From Holacanthus passer (Eukaryota; Chordata; Actinopteri; Pomacanthidae): a stretch of 64,000 nt of DNA. The position numbers and the translations under genes were made by a program. Of the stretch, positions 44,976 through 56,850 are shown piece by piece. The first letter of the stretch is position 1; the number at the start of each line of letters is the position of its first letter. The DNA is taken from contig JAFREQ010000183.1 in assembly GCA_025331565.1 (NCBI GenBank), positions 124,001 to 188,000 on the forward strand, given 5' to 3'. The notes under the pieces were generated by a model. The model was given only the letters and a program-made list of their open reading frames with translations. It ran no database searches and was not told where the DNA came from.

Positions 44976-47441
44976 AAGTGCGAGGCTGGCTGAGGAATGG
45001 CAGGGCAAGCAGCCTCGGAGAAAAACCACCATGTTCCTCACGCGCTCACAGAGTCAGAAAGATGACCTGAAACTAAAAGAGACAGAGAGAGACGGCCGAT
45101 TAAAACGCATCTCAATTTTCCAAACCATGACAAAAAAAAATACTTATCGGCAGTGTTGCGCTTCCTCTGCAGAAGATGTGAAGCGACGATAAGAGAAATC
45201 CATCTAAATTTTAGCGCTCATAACCTTTTTCCATTCTTAACACCCATCCAGCAGTCACAACCACAGTATACGATTTGCTTTTTGTTGTTTTTAGCTTTGC
45301 TTCTTAATGTAACTAACTCCGCTTGCAACGCGCGCGGTCATGAACGTGGCTGTTGGCTTCCTCGCTCTGAAGGCCCCCCCCCCTTCCCCTCTTTGCCCCC
45401 ATTGCACACACACACACATGCCAGAGGGTGTGGTCAGAGACAGGACGGAGACCAGCAGGGAGCCGACGGACACAAGGCCACCTTCATCTAGCGGTGTGTA
45501 TGTGCGTGAGTCATGAACTCCTCGCCCACTGACTAAAAAGAGAATCATCCGCCCACACCTGGAACTCTAAAATCCTCATGTTCACCCCCTCCCACCCACT
45601 AAAATCAGCTCCACATTTGCAGGTTTTCATCCCTCTGGCACTGGAAGAAGTGAATGTGCTCATCATCTATCTGTATCTTCTGTGCTTCTGGTTTCTGTTT
45701 GTTTGATCTGAATGCTTGAATCTTATTGTGTGTTGTAACGTCCTCACATATCCAGGACCAGCCGGAGGGCAAAGAGATGGATGATGGGTCACTCGACATC
45801 ACTCATCCACCAAATTCTTGTCTTGTCACTGGTGTCTGTTCCTCTCTCTGACCACCCCCACCCCCACCCCCTCACCTCCACGGCCCCTCCCTCCTCAGGC
45901 GGCTCAGGCTCTCCCTCGGCTGCTTTGAGCGCCCCCTCCTTTTATTGCAGCAGCTCTGGGTGGGGGGCCTCTCAGCGTGTTGGTGTGCTGCATGCTTGCC
46001 CTGTCTTCCTCCTCGCCCCTCTCTGCTGGCAGCCCGGTGGAGGTGGTGGGGGTCAGCTTACGCCACCCTCCCCTTGCCTCCAGCCTTTCTGTTCAGTTAA
46101 CCCTCATTGCCTGGTCGTACTGTTTGAATTAACCTGAATGCTACTGTTTGGGTTCAGTGCCTGTGGTCCGTTTTATTTTTAAATATCTCTTTTCTTCTGT
46201 TGGTTCAGAAAGCATGAGTTCCTGTTTTTAACAGTGAGTGAGTGATCTCCTCCTCCCAGTGTTGCCCAGTTTAATCTCCAAACTGTCAGTAAAGGAAGAT
46301 AGGGACCCGAAACATTGTTTTTGAACGATCTCATGCATAGCTAGGTCATGGATGTCTTGTGCATTTGTTTTACTGTAAGTCCACAGTACAGTATGTAAAA
46401 TGTTAGTATTGTATGTTTTGATCAGAGTGTCTAACGCAAGTTGTTAGTTTACAGTTAATCGCCTTGTGGAAACGTCTCCACTCGGTCCAAGCAACCCAAA
46501 AATAAAACCTATCATGATATGATTCACACCTTTTTTTTTTTTTTAGGATGGTCCACTTTGTCTACTGTATATGAAAATATACTGTGATCCACATGTTCCT
46601 GTGAGTTTGTGACTGAAATGTGACCCAGAATCACCTTTCGTGGGCCTTAACTGGGTTTTTGAGAGACAGAATGATGCTGATGGTGAAATGATTAAGATGT
46701 GATTATCTCAAATGTTTGGGGGCAAATTTGAGAGTTTTTCTAATCAGATGAGTGAAATCATGTCCACTGATTCTCCCCCTCTGCTCGACGGCACATAATG
46801 TACGTGATTTTAACATTTTTGTTTTATATTATTGATGATGTTGAGATTCAACTTTCTTTTTTTTTCTTTTTTCTTTTTTTTAAAGCTGGAAATCTATGTT
46901 GTAGCTTATCTGCCTGAATGGGACTAAAATCCCTTAACTGCAAATATGAGTAACAGTTACATTGTTTTGGATGAAGCCATTCTTGAATATTCAGCCGATG
47001 CATATTACGAACACTCGGAGGAGTTTAAACGGAGGTTAAACGGAGGAGTGATGAACACATTGGATGGAAGGAATGATCAAATCCCGGCTGAATCAAGCTT
47101 AAAAGTTTGCTTCTCACCACCCATCGCTTGATATGTCAAGATATCAAACAAGCCACTTTTTGTTTGTTGAAATGTTTTAAATGATAATTGACACGATAAA
47201 TCCCGTGAGGCTCAGATCGCCGCTTTGATGCCACTTCTCTGCAACGAAACCACCACAAACCTTTGAGTCGACGCCCCAGAATAACCTGCCTGTACAGTGG
47301 AAATGGCACGTTGGAATTAGAGAGAATATATATGAATATATAAATAAAGTTTAAAAAGGAAAAACATCTATTTTAACTATTGAGAGTCTTACCATTACTT
47401 TATCTGCTTTGCAAAGTAAGACTTCTTTTCCTTTGTAAGGT

Positions 47442-47490
47442 CTACCAAATGGTGTGTTTTGCACTTTTTCGTTTGTGTTCCATTTGGTAG
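47442..47490 (+). promoter_or_regulatory. Hairpin in distal 3' UTR
   Basis: CTACCAAATGG (47442-47452) and CCATTTGGTAG (47480-47490) are perfect reverse complements around a 27-nt U-rich loop. One mismatch beyond the stem, two further G-C pairs can form. The loop contains GCACTTT (47461-47467). Confidence 0.5.
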
Positions 47491-47543
47491 CCCATGCTTG
47501 TGTTTTGGAGCACTGAATACTTTGTATTGTGTTTACTGTGCCA

Positions 47544-47549
47544 ATTAAA
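47544..47549 (+). terminator. fnbp1: Polyadenylation signal ATTAAA
   Basis: ATTAAA followed 15-40 nt later by a GU-rich stretch (GTGTTATTGTGTCTTTGTTTT), the usual arrangement for cleavage near 47560-47570. It is the last good signal before repeat-bearing intergenic DNA. AATAAA at 47343-47348 is an alternative. Confidence 0.65.
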
Positions 47550-47790
47550 TATGCCTGGAAAGATGTGTTATTGTGTCTTTGTTTTCCTTCTCTTGGGAAT
47601 TAAGATGCAATCAACAGTCCCACAGTGTCAATAATCAGCAGCGAGTGAAGCTTAATTATCTGCAATTATTAATTCTGTGTTCATGAGATCACACTTTGGA
47701 TGAATGTAGACTCAACAAGTGACGATAAAGATCAGAGATTTTATTAAGTGAAGATAAATCTTAACACAAATAGTCCAAATGTCCTGACTC

Positions 47791-47980
47791 TGTCCAAGCC
47801 CAAGGTGACGTCTTCAAATGTCTGTTTTTATCCAAAACTCAAAGATAGTCAATTCAAAATAACATGAAACAGAAAAGCAGTAAGTCTTCATGTTTGAGAA
47901 ACTGGAGCCAACATCTCTAAAAACTGTTGCCCATTTATTTTCTTTTGACCGACCAGTTGATTAAATGACTAATTGGTAGG
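47791..47980 (+). mobile_element. MITE-like repeat, copy 2 (partial)
   Basis: Contains CCCAAGGTGACGTCTTCAAA, TTGAGAAACTGGAGCC and a terminal GATTAAATGACTAATTGG, the internal and right-hand part of the family seen at 5900-6127 and 50207-50455. The left end is missing. Confidence 0.65.
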
Positions 47981-48194
47981 AACATAGACTCACTGTGTTG
48001 TTGACAGGTTATATAAATACATACATGTACCATTCATGCGATGAAAGGGTTAACCTTGATATAGAACTAATGCACAAGCCTGTTTCCCACTTCACTGATT
48101 GTAAAGTCACAGCTGTCTGTAGCTCAGCTAATTTTCACTGGCAAGTCAGCAGCTTGAATTTTGTTCAGAATGAATCAAATTAAAAGTCTACTGA

Positions 48195-48640
48195 ACAGAG
48201 AAAACATTCAGGGTTTATTTCACTCTGATTCCAAAAAAGTGTTTGAAACATAAATAAAACTGAATGTGATCATTTGCTCATCCTTTTTGACATATACTCA
48301 ATTGAAAACGTTGATTTTTGTAAATATCTGCTTATTCCGAATTTGATGCCAGTTTCAAACAAGTTGGGTCAGGAGCAACAAAAGACTGTGGAAGTTGTGG
48401 ACTGATTGAAAACACCTGTTTGGATCATTCCACAGGTAAACAGGTTCATTGGTAACAGGTGATAGGATCATGATTGGGTCTGAAAGGTTCATCCTGGAAA
48501 GACTCAGTCGTTCACAAACGAGGATGGAGAGAGGTTCAACACTTTGTCAACACATGATTGGATAAATTATTGTATGAGTGACAAAATGCTGCTGGGGATT
48601 TTGTTTTGAATGCATCACTTTGGACATCACTGGTTTCCTG
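48195..48640 (+). mobile_element. Degraded Tc1/mariner-type transposon fragment
   Basis: Carries GACATATACTCAATTGAAAA, TTTGATGCCAGTTTCAAACA and AAGTTGGGTCAGGAGCAACA, then a diverged piece at the place where the transposase N-terminus begins in intact fish relatives. The frame is broken and the sequence loses similarity after about 48640. Assignment rests on memory of a common fish repeat. Confidence 0.55.
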
Positions 48641-50206
48641 AATGATTGAAGCAGGTGAAACTGTGGAACATGATTTGGATGCAGTTGCCAGGGTTGGCCA
48701 TTAGATGGTAGTCATGTTCCACCAATAGTTGAATTTAAAGAAGCATCCAAGAGTGTTTTTCTTTCTTCTTTTTATTGCACTATTTTTCACTGACAAAGCA
48801 GCACTTTTTCAGGGACTGACATGAAAAAACCATCAGAGGTGATTGCTGAATTATGCAAACTGCACCTTAAAAAGGCTTTTACCTCTGTGTTTGGTTTCTG
48901 CCTGCCTATATTTTAGTCTCTTAGACTCATTAAAGGTCTCCTTCAAGGCTGCTTCCTCATACTCTTTGTCATTATTCTTACTAACTGTTCTTAGTTTCCA
49001 TTTGACCATCAGACAACAGTCACATGTATTGATCTGGCCCACAGACAGATCTGGATTGCCAATTGATTGCGGCCCGCTGAGCTGCAGCTGTGATCAGTCC
49101 CAGTTGCCCCACAGAAATATGCAGCCGCATGCTGTGTAGCAGATGCAGCGTTCGCCTCCTCCAACACGCTTTCAAACAGCCTAATTGGCCTTTGCTCCCT
49201 GGGACCCAACAAGCTGCACTGCGCCGCCACTCGAAGTGGCTAAAGAAAATGAATTGCTTCGGCGAGTCCTGTGGGGCGAGTGAGTTTCCCTTTCCAACAT
49301 GATTCACAGCTATTTTCACTTTGCTTTCTTAATTGGTTTATTTGGCAAAGGCGTCCTACTCATCAATTTACATTACTTGCAGAAGTGAGTCTAGAATGGG
49401 AAAATGTTTATCTGCTCTGTTCTTAAAAATATCAAGGGTGAACTGAATATTTAAGCTTAATGAATATTGTGCTCAGAATCTTAACTTTATAAAGACATTT
49501 GCAAACGTGTATGTCATCTTTGAAGGCATCAAAAATAGACTCCAAAGAGATGAAACAGACAAGCAGACAGGAGTAAATTTAACCTGGCTGCTTCCAACTT
49601 CACTTTGAGGATTGATTGAACCTGCCTCAGACCGAACCATCATCTGTCTTTAGGCCCAAATAAGTCAGAGAACAATCTCTGCAGACTTATGAGTAAGTAT
49701 CATGCAGGCGCTGATGAATCATTCACAACTTTGCAGAAGGTCTTTCAAGTATAAGTGGACCTGCAGAGACATGTTGAATGTTCATTATCTTAATTAAAAA
49801 TGATTTATTACTTGAGGCAGGTAAAAACCAAATTAACAATCTTTGGCCTTTAGTTCTCAGACTGTGGCTTCACGTTGCTGAAAACAGTTTCAGTGTCTGG
49901 ATTTGTGCAACAGGCTACACGTCACAGTGCTTTTCTTTCCTCGGTGAGCAGGGAGGGCAGTGTTGAGACCGAAGGCTTCAGGCGAGATGAACATGCAGGT
50001 TGTGTTTCACTGTGGAGTCTGAACGACCTGCAGACAGCGAGAGGAAGGAGGACACTGAACTCCGTCTGAGACAACACGTCTCTTTCCACCTCCGGCGCGT
50101 CGCTGGGCCTGACAGGCCTGACAGCCATCACTCAATCCAGCCTCCACGTCCAAAAACAGAACAAAAATATCTGAAACATCCTGGAGAGGAAGAATAAACT
50201 TTACTT
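48641..50206. other. Intergenic, no gene seen
   Basis: Single-copy-looking sequence. A GC-richer block at about 49060-49300 shows overlapping open frames on both strands but no splice context or similarity. Confidence 0.6.
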
Positions 50207-50455
50207 CAGGGCTGCAACTAATGATTATTTTTGTTATAGATGAATCTGCTGATTATTTTCATTAATGGATCAATTGTTTAAAAGTGACGTCTTCAGTCCA
50301 AAATCTTCATTAAAGATAATAAATGACAGGAATTTAAGAAGCTGGAACCAACAAATGTTTGACATCTCTGTTTGAAAAATGACTGAAACGATGAATCAAT
50401 GATAACAATAGTTGGTGATTACATTTCTTTCAATTGACTATTTGTTGAAACTCTA
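50207..50455 (+). mobile_element. MITE-like repeat, copy 3 (most complete)
   Basis: Begins AGGGCTGCAACTAATGATTA and includes GAATCTGCTGATTATTTTCA, GAAGCTGGAACCAACAAATG and AAAAATGACTGAAACGATGA, ending CAATTGACTATTTGTTGA. The full order of the family is kept, making this the reference copy within the window. Confidence 0.75.
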
Positions 50456-52584
50456 CTTTGTTCAACTTGGATTCATCTGAGAGTGAAGAAGTGTTGATTG
50501 GAAGTTGTACTGTTTATTTTAATACTGTGAACACTTGATAATAATGATGGGTTTGCTGTGAGCTTTTTGTACCAATAACTAACTTTGTTGCCAGAGGAGA
50601 ACTGATGTCACATGACTTAAAGTTCAAGTCAAACCACAAATTTGATGACTTCACAAAATCCAAAAAACTCTCAACTCTTTATTAAGACTTAGGCCTGACG
50701 TCTTGAAAGATTTAAGACCATTCTCAAGGATCTTGGCTGGACCAGCAGCATATTCAAGAAATTGTTTTTCACAACCAACAATTCTTAAAAAGAAAACAGA
50801 AGAAAATCGTGTCAGTTTAAGCGTTTTGAATAATGAATAAACACAGTCTTGAGCAAACAGCCTGAAGTAAACACAGTATGCTTCTGTTTCATTGTTCAGG
50901 TGTTTGAGCGAATCAATAAAACCTGGGGCATAAATTCAGCGCCCTGTTTTAAGGTTGTAATAGTTTTCTTGGCTGGTCACCGCAGTGTGTTTTACCTGCT
51001 GCTTTCAGTCTGTTCCATTACTGCTCTGTTCCTGTCTGGCCTGGTGTGGGAGCCGGCGGCCTGATGGGGAAAGCACACCTCTGGAGATCGGCCCAGTCTG
51101 CCCCGTCATTAAGGGCCGGTGGGGGCCGGTGGGGGCCGGCGTCTGTCTGTGAAACGCATCAACCTCGCGCCCTGTGTGTGTGTGTGTAATGGTAGAGCTG
51201 CAGTACGGGCTGTATACAACTTGTTTTTGTTCCTGGACTGAAGTTCAGATTTGTAGCGTCCCTGAATTTCTGATCTCTGTTAAAGCCATTGTGATGCACA
51301 TATTCATTCAAGTTAGTTCAACAGGGAGCTGCATGATCAAACTCTATTATTGATGATATTAATATACTGTTCATGTCCTTTAAGCAGAGTTAGCCAGAAA
51401 ACCCTGAGAGCCTGGTGGACCTCTTTTCCAGTGCTTCTGATGTTACAGCATAGATACAGTACAGGTGTGCAGAATGAGGTTATTATTCACAGTCTTTGTG
51501 ATGGCAACATCAGATGAAGCCTGGAATGAATAAACATCTTTCAACACTGAACAGCACTCAGCTGCTGGCCTGTTGCAGCTTCGTCGTCTTCGCTCGATCT
51601 TCAGCTCTGGTGAATGTTTTCAGAGCCAAAATGTGTCGAATCCATCCACAAAGTATGAGAACTGTGGGAAAGGAGGACACAAGCCACCGGTCAACAAAAG
51701 ACGAAGCCGCTTGGCCACCTCAGGCTGCCCGCTCGCATGTTAAGCTTCACGTCACGGTCACAGACAGCGATGCTATTAATAGGCCGTGCTTTAATATTAG
51801 AGACACAATGGCATCCACAATGACGTTTCCTCGACTGAAAGCACAGACGTTTTGCCAGTGCAACAAAGAAGGCCTCTGAAAACCAAGAAAAATGTGAAAA
51901 ACGAGGTCAGTGGGAAGCTGGTTCCTCCATCTGGAATAGATGTGCTGTCAGCAGGCCGAGTCCTGAGCTGAGCTGAGACAATACTTGGACCGAGGCTTCG
52001 GTTTTCTATGATATTCTGCACATTATGGTCCCGACTGACAACTCAGCACTGTACAATCTACTCACAACAACAACAACGCTGTGACCTTGTTGAGCTGCCA
52101 TCTGGCATTATGTCCTCACTATCATCAACTAATATTAAAAAGGCATCAAGGATAACACATTAGGTTCAAGAGAGGAGAGAATAAGCTATAGGTGGCTTTG
52201 AATGTGCTCTTGCATTGATTCACGCCACACGTCTATTTCGGCAGCAGGGCACTAAAGCACCACAAATGTGTGCTATATGTTTGCACTGAGCCTGGAGGCG
52301 GGTCGGCAGATACTTTTCACTTTCCCCACAGCAGCCGGCTGTTACCAGCCACTCATCTGTGCTCTTTAATTAGCTGCTGCTAATTAGAGACAAGGATGTA
52401 CAACCGTGGGTCAGAGACCATAAAACACCTCACAATGTACCAGAAAATCTCTCTTGCTCTCTGTGTCATCTCCCTTTCACTTTCCTTTTCTTTTTTTTTC
52501 TCTGGCTTCCAGATTTACAGCTGAGGTTTTTACTATTTCACTTAAAACACTGAGCTAATCAGGAGTGATATAACTGATAAGACA
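50456..52584. other. Intergenic, no gene seen
   Basis: No exon supported. It holds a short GC-rich tandem (GGGCCGGTGG units at 51113-51139) and a homeodomain-type dyad at 52367-52386. The 121-codon open frame at 51514-51879 has no similarity that I recognise and no splice context. Confidence 0.6.
52367..52386. promoter_or_regulatory. TAATTA dyad, possible homeodomain pair site
   Basis: TAATTAGC and GCTAATTA flank a 4-bp spacer (TGCT), giving a perfect 8-bp dyad with two homeodomain core sites. No function is shown. Confidence 0.35.
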
Positions 52585-53905
52585 GTGTCCCTCCCCTCTG
52601 ATCCCTCCCACTCGCTATTTCATTCTCAAACTAATCAGCAACCCATTAATCTCCTTCAGTTTGATCCAGTTAATTCAAACACTCTCTCCCAAATTGTCAC
52701 CAAAACCGACCGCATGTGTTCTGGATCCCGGTCCTGGCCACTTCATAAAAGACCCGCTCTCTGTGATAGGAAACCCTCTTCACGACATCTTCAATAAATC
52801 CCTCAGTTCTGGTATCGGTCCCACTGCTTTTAAAACAGCTGTGGTTACACCCTTCCTGAAAACCTTGACCCACAAACTCGAAACAATTATAGACTGATTT
52901 CGAATCTCTCATGTCCAAACTGCTGGAAAAGGTGGTTGTCAGCCAACTCACAATCCATCTATCCAGTAATAACCTTCCTGATGAGTTTCAGACCCAAACA
53001 CTCAACTGAAGCTGCACTAACTAAGGCAGCTAATGACCGATTAATTGCAATGATCTCTCATCTGTCTTGCTGGTACTTAAAGTGCCGCCTTTGACACTGT
53101 GGACCACAACATTATCCTACAGTGTCTTGAGAAGGTACAGACACTTTCTCGGTTTTGTTCATACTGAAGCAATAGAAAACAAAGCACACATATAATAATA
53201 CTATGTCTTCCTGCTCTAAGGTCAAATACAGGCTTCCACAGGGATCGGTACTTGGTCCTCTCATGTTTTGTGTTTCCTTGTTGCCCTTGGATCTATCACC
53301 GATACACCGATCACACACAAATGTTGCTTGTAGGTCATTTTTTAAACAGATTTTTCCATTAACCTTAAGATAAGATAAACCTTTATTCATCCCACAGTGT
53401 GACTGCACAATTTCTCATACTCACACAGTTAAGAATCTGGGAATAGTATTTGATCCCTCTCCTACATTTGAGCCACACATCAAGTACATAACACAGACCG
53501 TCTTCATAAAATAACCCAAATACGCCCTGTTTTATCAAACTCAGACTGAAATCCTGAAAATCGGTCCAGAATGCTGCAACCTCACAAGATCTAAAAAGGT
53601 TGGATAATATAACACAGGTACTGCTGTCTTTCAATTGGCTAAGAGCTGATTTTAAAATCCTCTTTCTTACTAACAAACCTTTAAGCGGACCGGCTCCCTC
53701 ATATCTTTAACCTTATTTCTCCACCTACTCCATCACGTCCTTCGCTCTCCCTTGATGCCGGCTCCTTAATCATTTGTCGATTTCACAAGAACTCTTTCAG
53801 TGGTCGAGCTTCACTTCTCTGGAACAAACTGTTGCTGCACATTTGGGAGACGAGCTCTGTTGGTACTTTGAAATCCCGGCTGAAATAAACATCTTAAATT
53901 TGCTG
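52585..53905 (+). mobile_element. Degraded L2-like LINE (reverse transcriptase to C-terminus)
   Basis: Broken pieces of a non-LTR reverse transcriptase occur in collinear order. ACVLDPGPGHFIKDPL and FNKSLSSGIGPTAFKTAVVT lie near 52699-52850, FDTVDHNIILQCLE near 53091, YRLPQGSVLGPLMF near 53227, VKNLGIVFDPSPTFEPHIK near 53429 and SLLWNKL with SSVGTLKSRLK near 53814-53885. There are many stops and shifts. The YADD catalytic segment is absent between the PQGSVLGP and VKNLG parts, where a different short repeat (AAGATAAACCTTTATTCATC at 53372) sits. Confidence 0.85.
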
Positions 53906-56299
53906 TCATATTAACATTATTACCTGTGTATGTGTGTGTCTGTGTGTGTGTATGTGTGTTTACTTTTACATGTAGTATTGTGTGTTTTCTTTCTGTTGTT
54001 TTTTGCACAGAGACTCTCTGGGTGATGTGCACTTTAAATAAACTGAAGCTGAAGTTCTCTCCAGGCATCAGCAAAATCATCATGGATCCCATTTATTCTT
54101 TGGTGCAATAGTGGAAAATATGCTGCCACTAAGTGGGGAAAACTTGAGCTATGAAAAGCTCCCGACCAGAGTGGCAAACTCAGCACTGCTGCATTTGAGT
54201 TCAAACTTAAAATTATTCCTCTGAATGATCTGAATGTGCTCGATTAACAGAAGCTTGTTCAGTGGGAGAAATAGAAAGTATCACAATAATTAAAGGAAAC
54301 AAAAGAGACCAAGTGATGCAAAAACACCCACATTTCATTTTCCTGGTTTGGTGGATTTCAGAAATGCTCATTTTCTGGGGTCAGTAGTCTGATGATTTCC
54401 ATTTGTAGTTCACTGGATGTTTAAGTTCTCTGTTTGTGTGACTGTGAGTTGTTTGGGAGTTCCTGTGAGAAACAAGGCGACAGTAAGCACTGTTAAAAAA
54501 CTCCCACCACTCGTAAAAAAAACAAAAAAAACAAGAGTGACCAACAATAAAATTCCTCCACTGACCTTTTCACCTCGAGTTGTAATTTGGTTTCAGCAGT
54601 GGCTCCGAGCCACACGGTCGGATTGCAGAGTGACATTTTCACCCGAGGGACGGTTCATATGGCTTTCTCTCGGTGTCATCATCCTCTTTTAGATCCCACA
54701 GTAAATCACACACACATCCATACACACCACTATGGAAAATGACATTTGGAAACAAACGTTAGAGCAAATACCGCAGTGCATGAGTGTAAGAAATGGCTTC
54801 ACCGCAGGACAAAGAAACGTCTGTTGCTCCAGCCGCTCTTTGTAATCTTTGGACAATTTCATAAGGTCTTTTTTGACCTGGTGTGACTGCAGCTGTGGCA
54901 AAGGTCCAGACTGTTTGACCACCTCACAGAGAACTCATCTCACAATCTGAGCTGGTCCAACTGCGCTTATGTGAAACCAGCAATGAATCCAGTGTAATCA
55001 TGTGCACAGATCTTCCCTAAACCCTTCGAAACCAAGGAAGCACAGGCAAAACACTACTGGAGATGAGACTTTTGCTCTACAAAACTGAAATACAAATTTA
55101 CAATTATAAGTTTCACTGCATTGCAATAGATTCACATTATTGTGTCCGTCCTTGTAAACTGAAGTGAGTGACTTCTAATTGGCTTTCACTTAACTTGTCG
55201 CCGATGTTATTTTCCTTGATATTGCTCCAATTATATTCCGTTTTCTTCCCAAGAAAATCGTTAACAAGCCCGTTGGGTGGACAATGTCCTGTATTCAGGA
55301 GTCCTGTGGGAAATTATATTGGTGTAACAAAATGCCAAAGAAGTCAACGTGACCAAATAGGTGCTTTTAGAGATGACTCAGGCTTGCTGTTATGACTCAT
55401 ACACTAACGCTGGAAGTGGGTCCAGCTTCTGAGGGAGTCTCTGTCTACTAAATGGCCTCCACCCTGGATGACCCAAAAACACGATTTAATTAAGAGGCCC
55501 TGTCACCAGTGAAATCCCAGGGTGCCTGTAGGACAGCAGATCTCATTTCTTCTCCGGTTAATTCGTGAGGTGACTCTTACCGCGGGGTTTGTCTCATTTC
55601 GGAACTGATTACCAATCACAGAACAGATTCCCCGGGCTCCACTAATGAAAATCTGGCTGAAGGCAAATCAGTACATGCATTTAAATGAGGGATTACTTCT
55701 TTTTTTTATTAAACTCCGTCCTTCGAGAGGAAAGGCTGGATGTATGATTTGGAATGTCTAAACGTTATCCTTATGTCTAACAGCCCCTTTGGCTCTTCAC
55801 TCAAAGAACTTCCAGTATTCTTTGGAAATGGCCTCAACCACACATTTCTCGAGAACTGGTGACTCTTCAAGCTGAATAATGAAATTTAAAAAAAAACTGT
55901 AAAAACACTACAGTCTGCAATTTACAGTATCATTTCCTTTTACAAATTAGGTACCAACAAAATTCTTTCAAGATAGTTCATACTCGTACTTAAATGTACT
56001 GTAGGTACTAACAAGAAGTAAAGACAGCACCGACATATTATCAAAGTCAGAAATCCAATATTCACTGTTCTTTTAGTTCTATTTTAGTCTCCACCTATGA
56101 AGAACCCATCTTAAAGTGCTAAATGCTGCATCAGCTAGTTGCAAACTTTGTCTACTATTTAGTCCTGGTCAGGTGGGACACAGTGTTTTTTTCTTTTTTT
56201 GTAAATTGATTAGAGCAAAGTTTGTTGTTGAAGGAAAAGATGAGCTTTCAATTTTCACTCCTACATTTTGTAATCTCATTCATCTCATGAATTATCTAT
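53906..56299. other. Intergenic, no gene seen
   Basis: A TG-rich run at about 53925-53961 follows the LINE; the rest looks single copy. The block at 55440-55690 is rich in AATTA-type motifs but has no open frame of note. Confidence 0.6.
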
Positions 56300-56850
56300 A
56301 AGGATTATCTTCCATTCTTATGCAGATGACACTCAACTGTACACAGCAATAACTCCCAATAATATGACATTGAAATATCCCCAGTCCTTTATTTTTGATA
56401 TCAAAACATAAATGAAGCTTTATCTCAGCATCTCCAGACTTCATCTATATTTCTTCTTTGACAGTCACACAAAGACAAAATCCAAAACAAGCACATTTTT
56501 CCATCTGGGAAGCGTCTCCGGGATTACATGTTTCCTCTTCTTTGGTGACCTAGAAAAATTGATTCATTGTTTTTTTTTTTTGTTTCTTCCAGAATTACCC
56601 AGTGCAAAGTCTCTGGCTGAGCAGTCTTCTGTGTCAAAAATGTCAGATGCAGTCAAGATTTAGCAGCATTGTGAGATTATTCAACAGTGCAGGAAACATG
56701 GATGCATTTCTCTCCTGTCTCAGTCAGAACAACTATTTAATCAGCGGGTTACAACAAACATCCACCTCGTCTTCTGCTGGCAGTATCGCTGACTTCACAC
56801 TGTCTTCCACTGGCAACATGCAAAATTGAACATGAGATGAGTTAGAGGTT
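56300..56850 (+). mobile_element. Second L2-like LINE fragment (YADD box to C-terminal part)
   Basis: SYADDTQLY at 56316-56342 is the reverse transcriptase catalytic box. In a shifted frame STFFHLGSV, then DLEKLIH near 56549, match the ordered L2 phrases around FFHLRNI and DAEKLIHAF. The copy is frame-broken and inactive, and is separate from the one at 52585 because both cover the DLEKLIH-side region. Confidence 0.7.

Larger units (their letters stand above)
44976..47565 (+). other. fnbp1: fnbp1 3' UTR
   Basis: About 2.6 kb from the stop to the likely cleavage site. It contains a C-rich stretch with an AC run (45370-45420), poly-T tracts near 46530 and 46855-46880, possible earlier AATAAA signals at 46501 and 47343, and an 11-bp hairpin at 47442-47490. 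The open frames at 44917-45192 and 45781-46137 lie in the wrong frame or in UTR and were not called. Confidence 0.75.

Noticed and set aside
44917..45192. Frame reading IPKSARLAEEWQGKQPRRK across the last exon
   Set aside because: The upstream exon ends in phase 1, so the exon is read as Asp-Ser-stop, matching the conserved C-terminus; this other frame is 3' UTR.
45781..46137. 118-codon Pro/Ser/Gly-rich frame
   Set aside because: Lies in the 3' UTR, and its composition reflects C- and G-rich low complexity.
51514..51879. 121-codon plus-strand frame
   Set aside because: No similarity, no hydrophobic or domain pattern, and no transcript signals around it.
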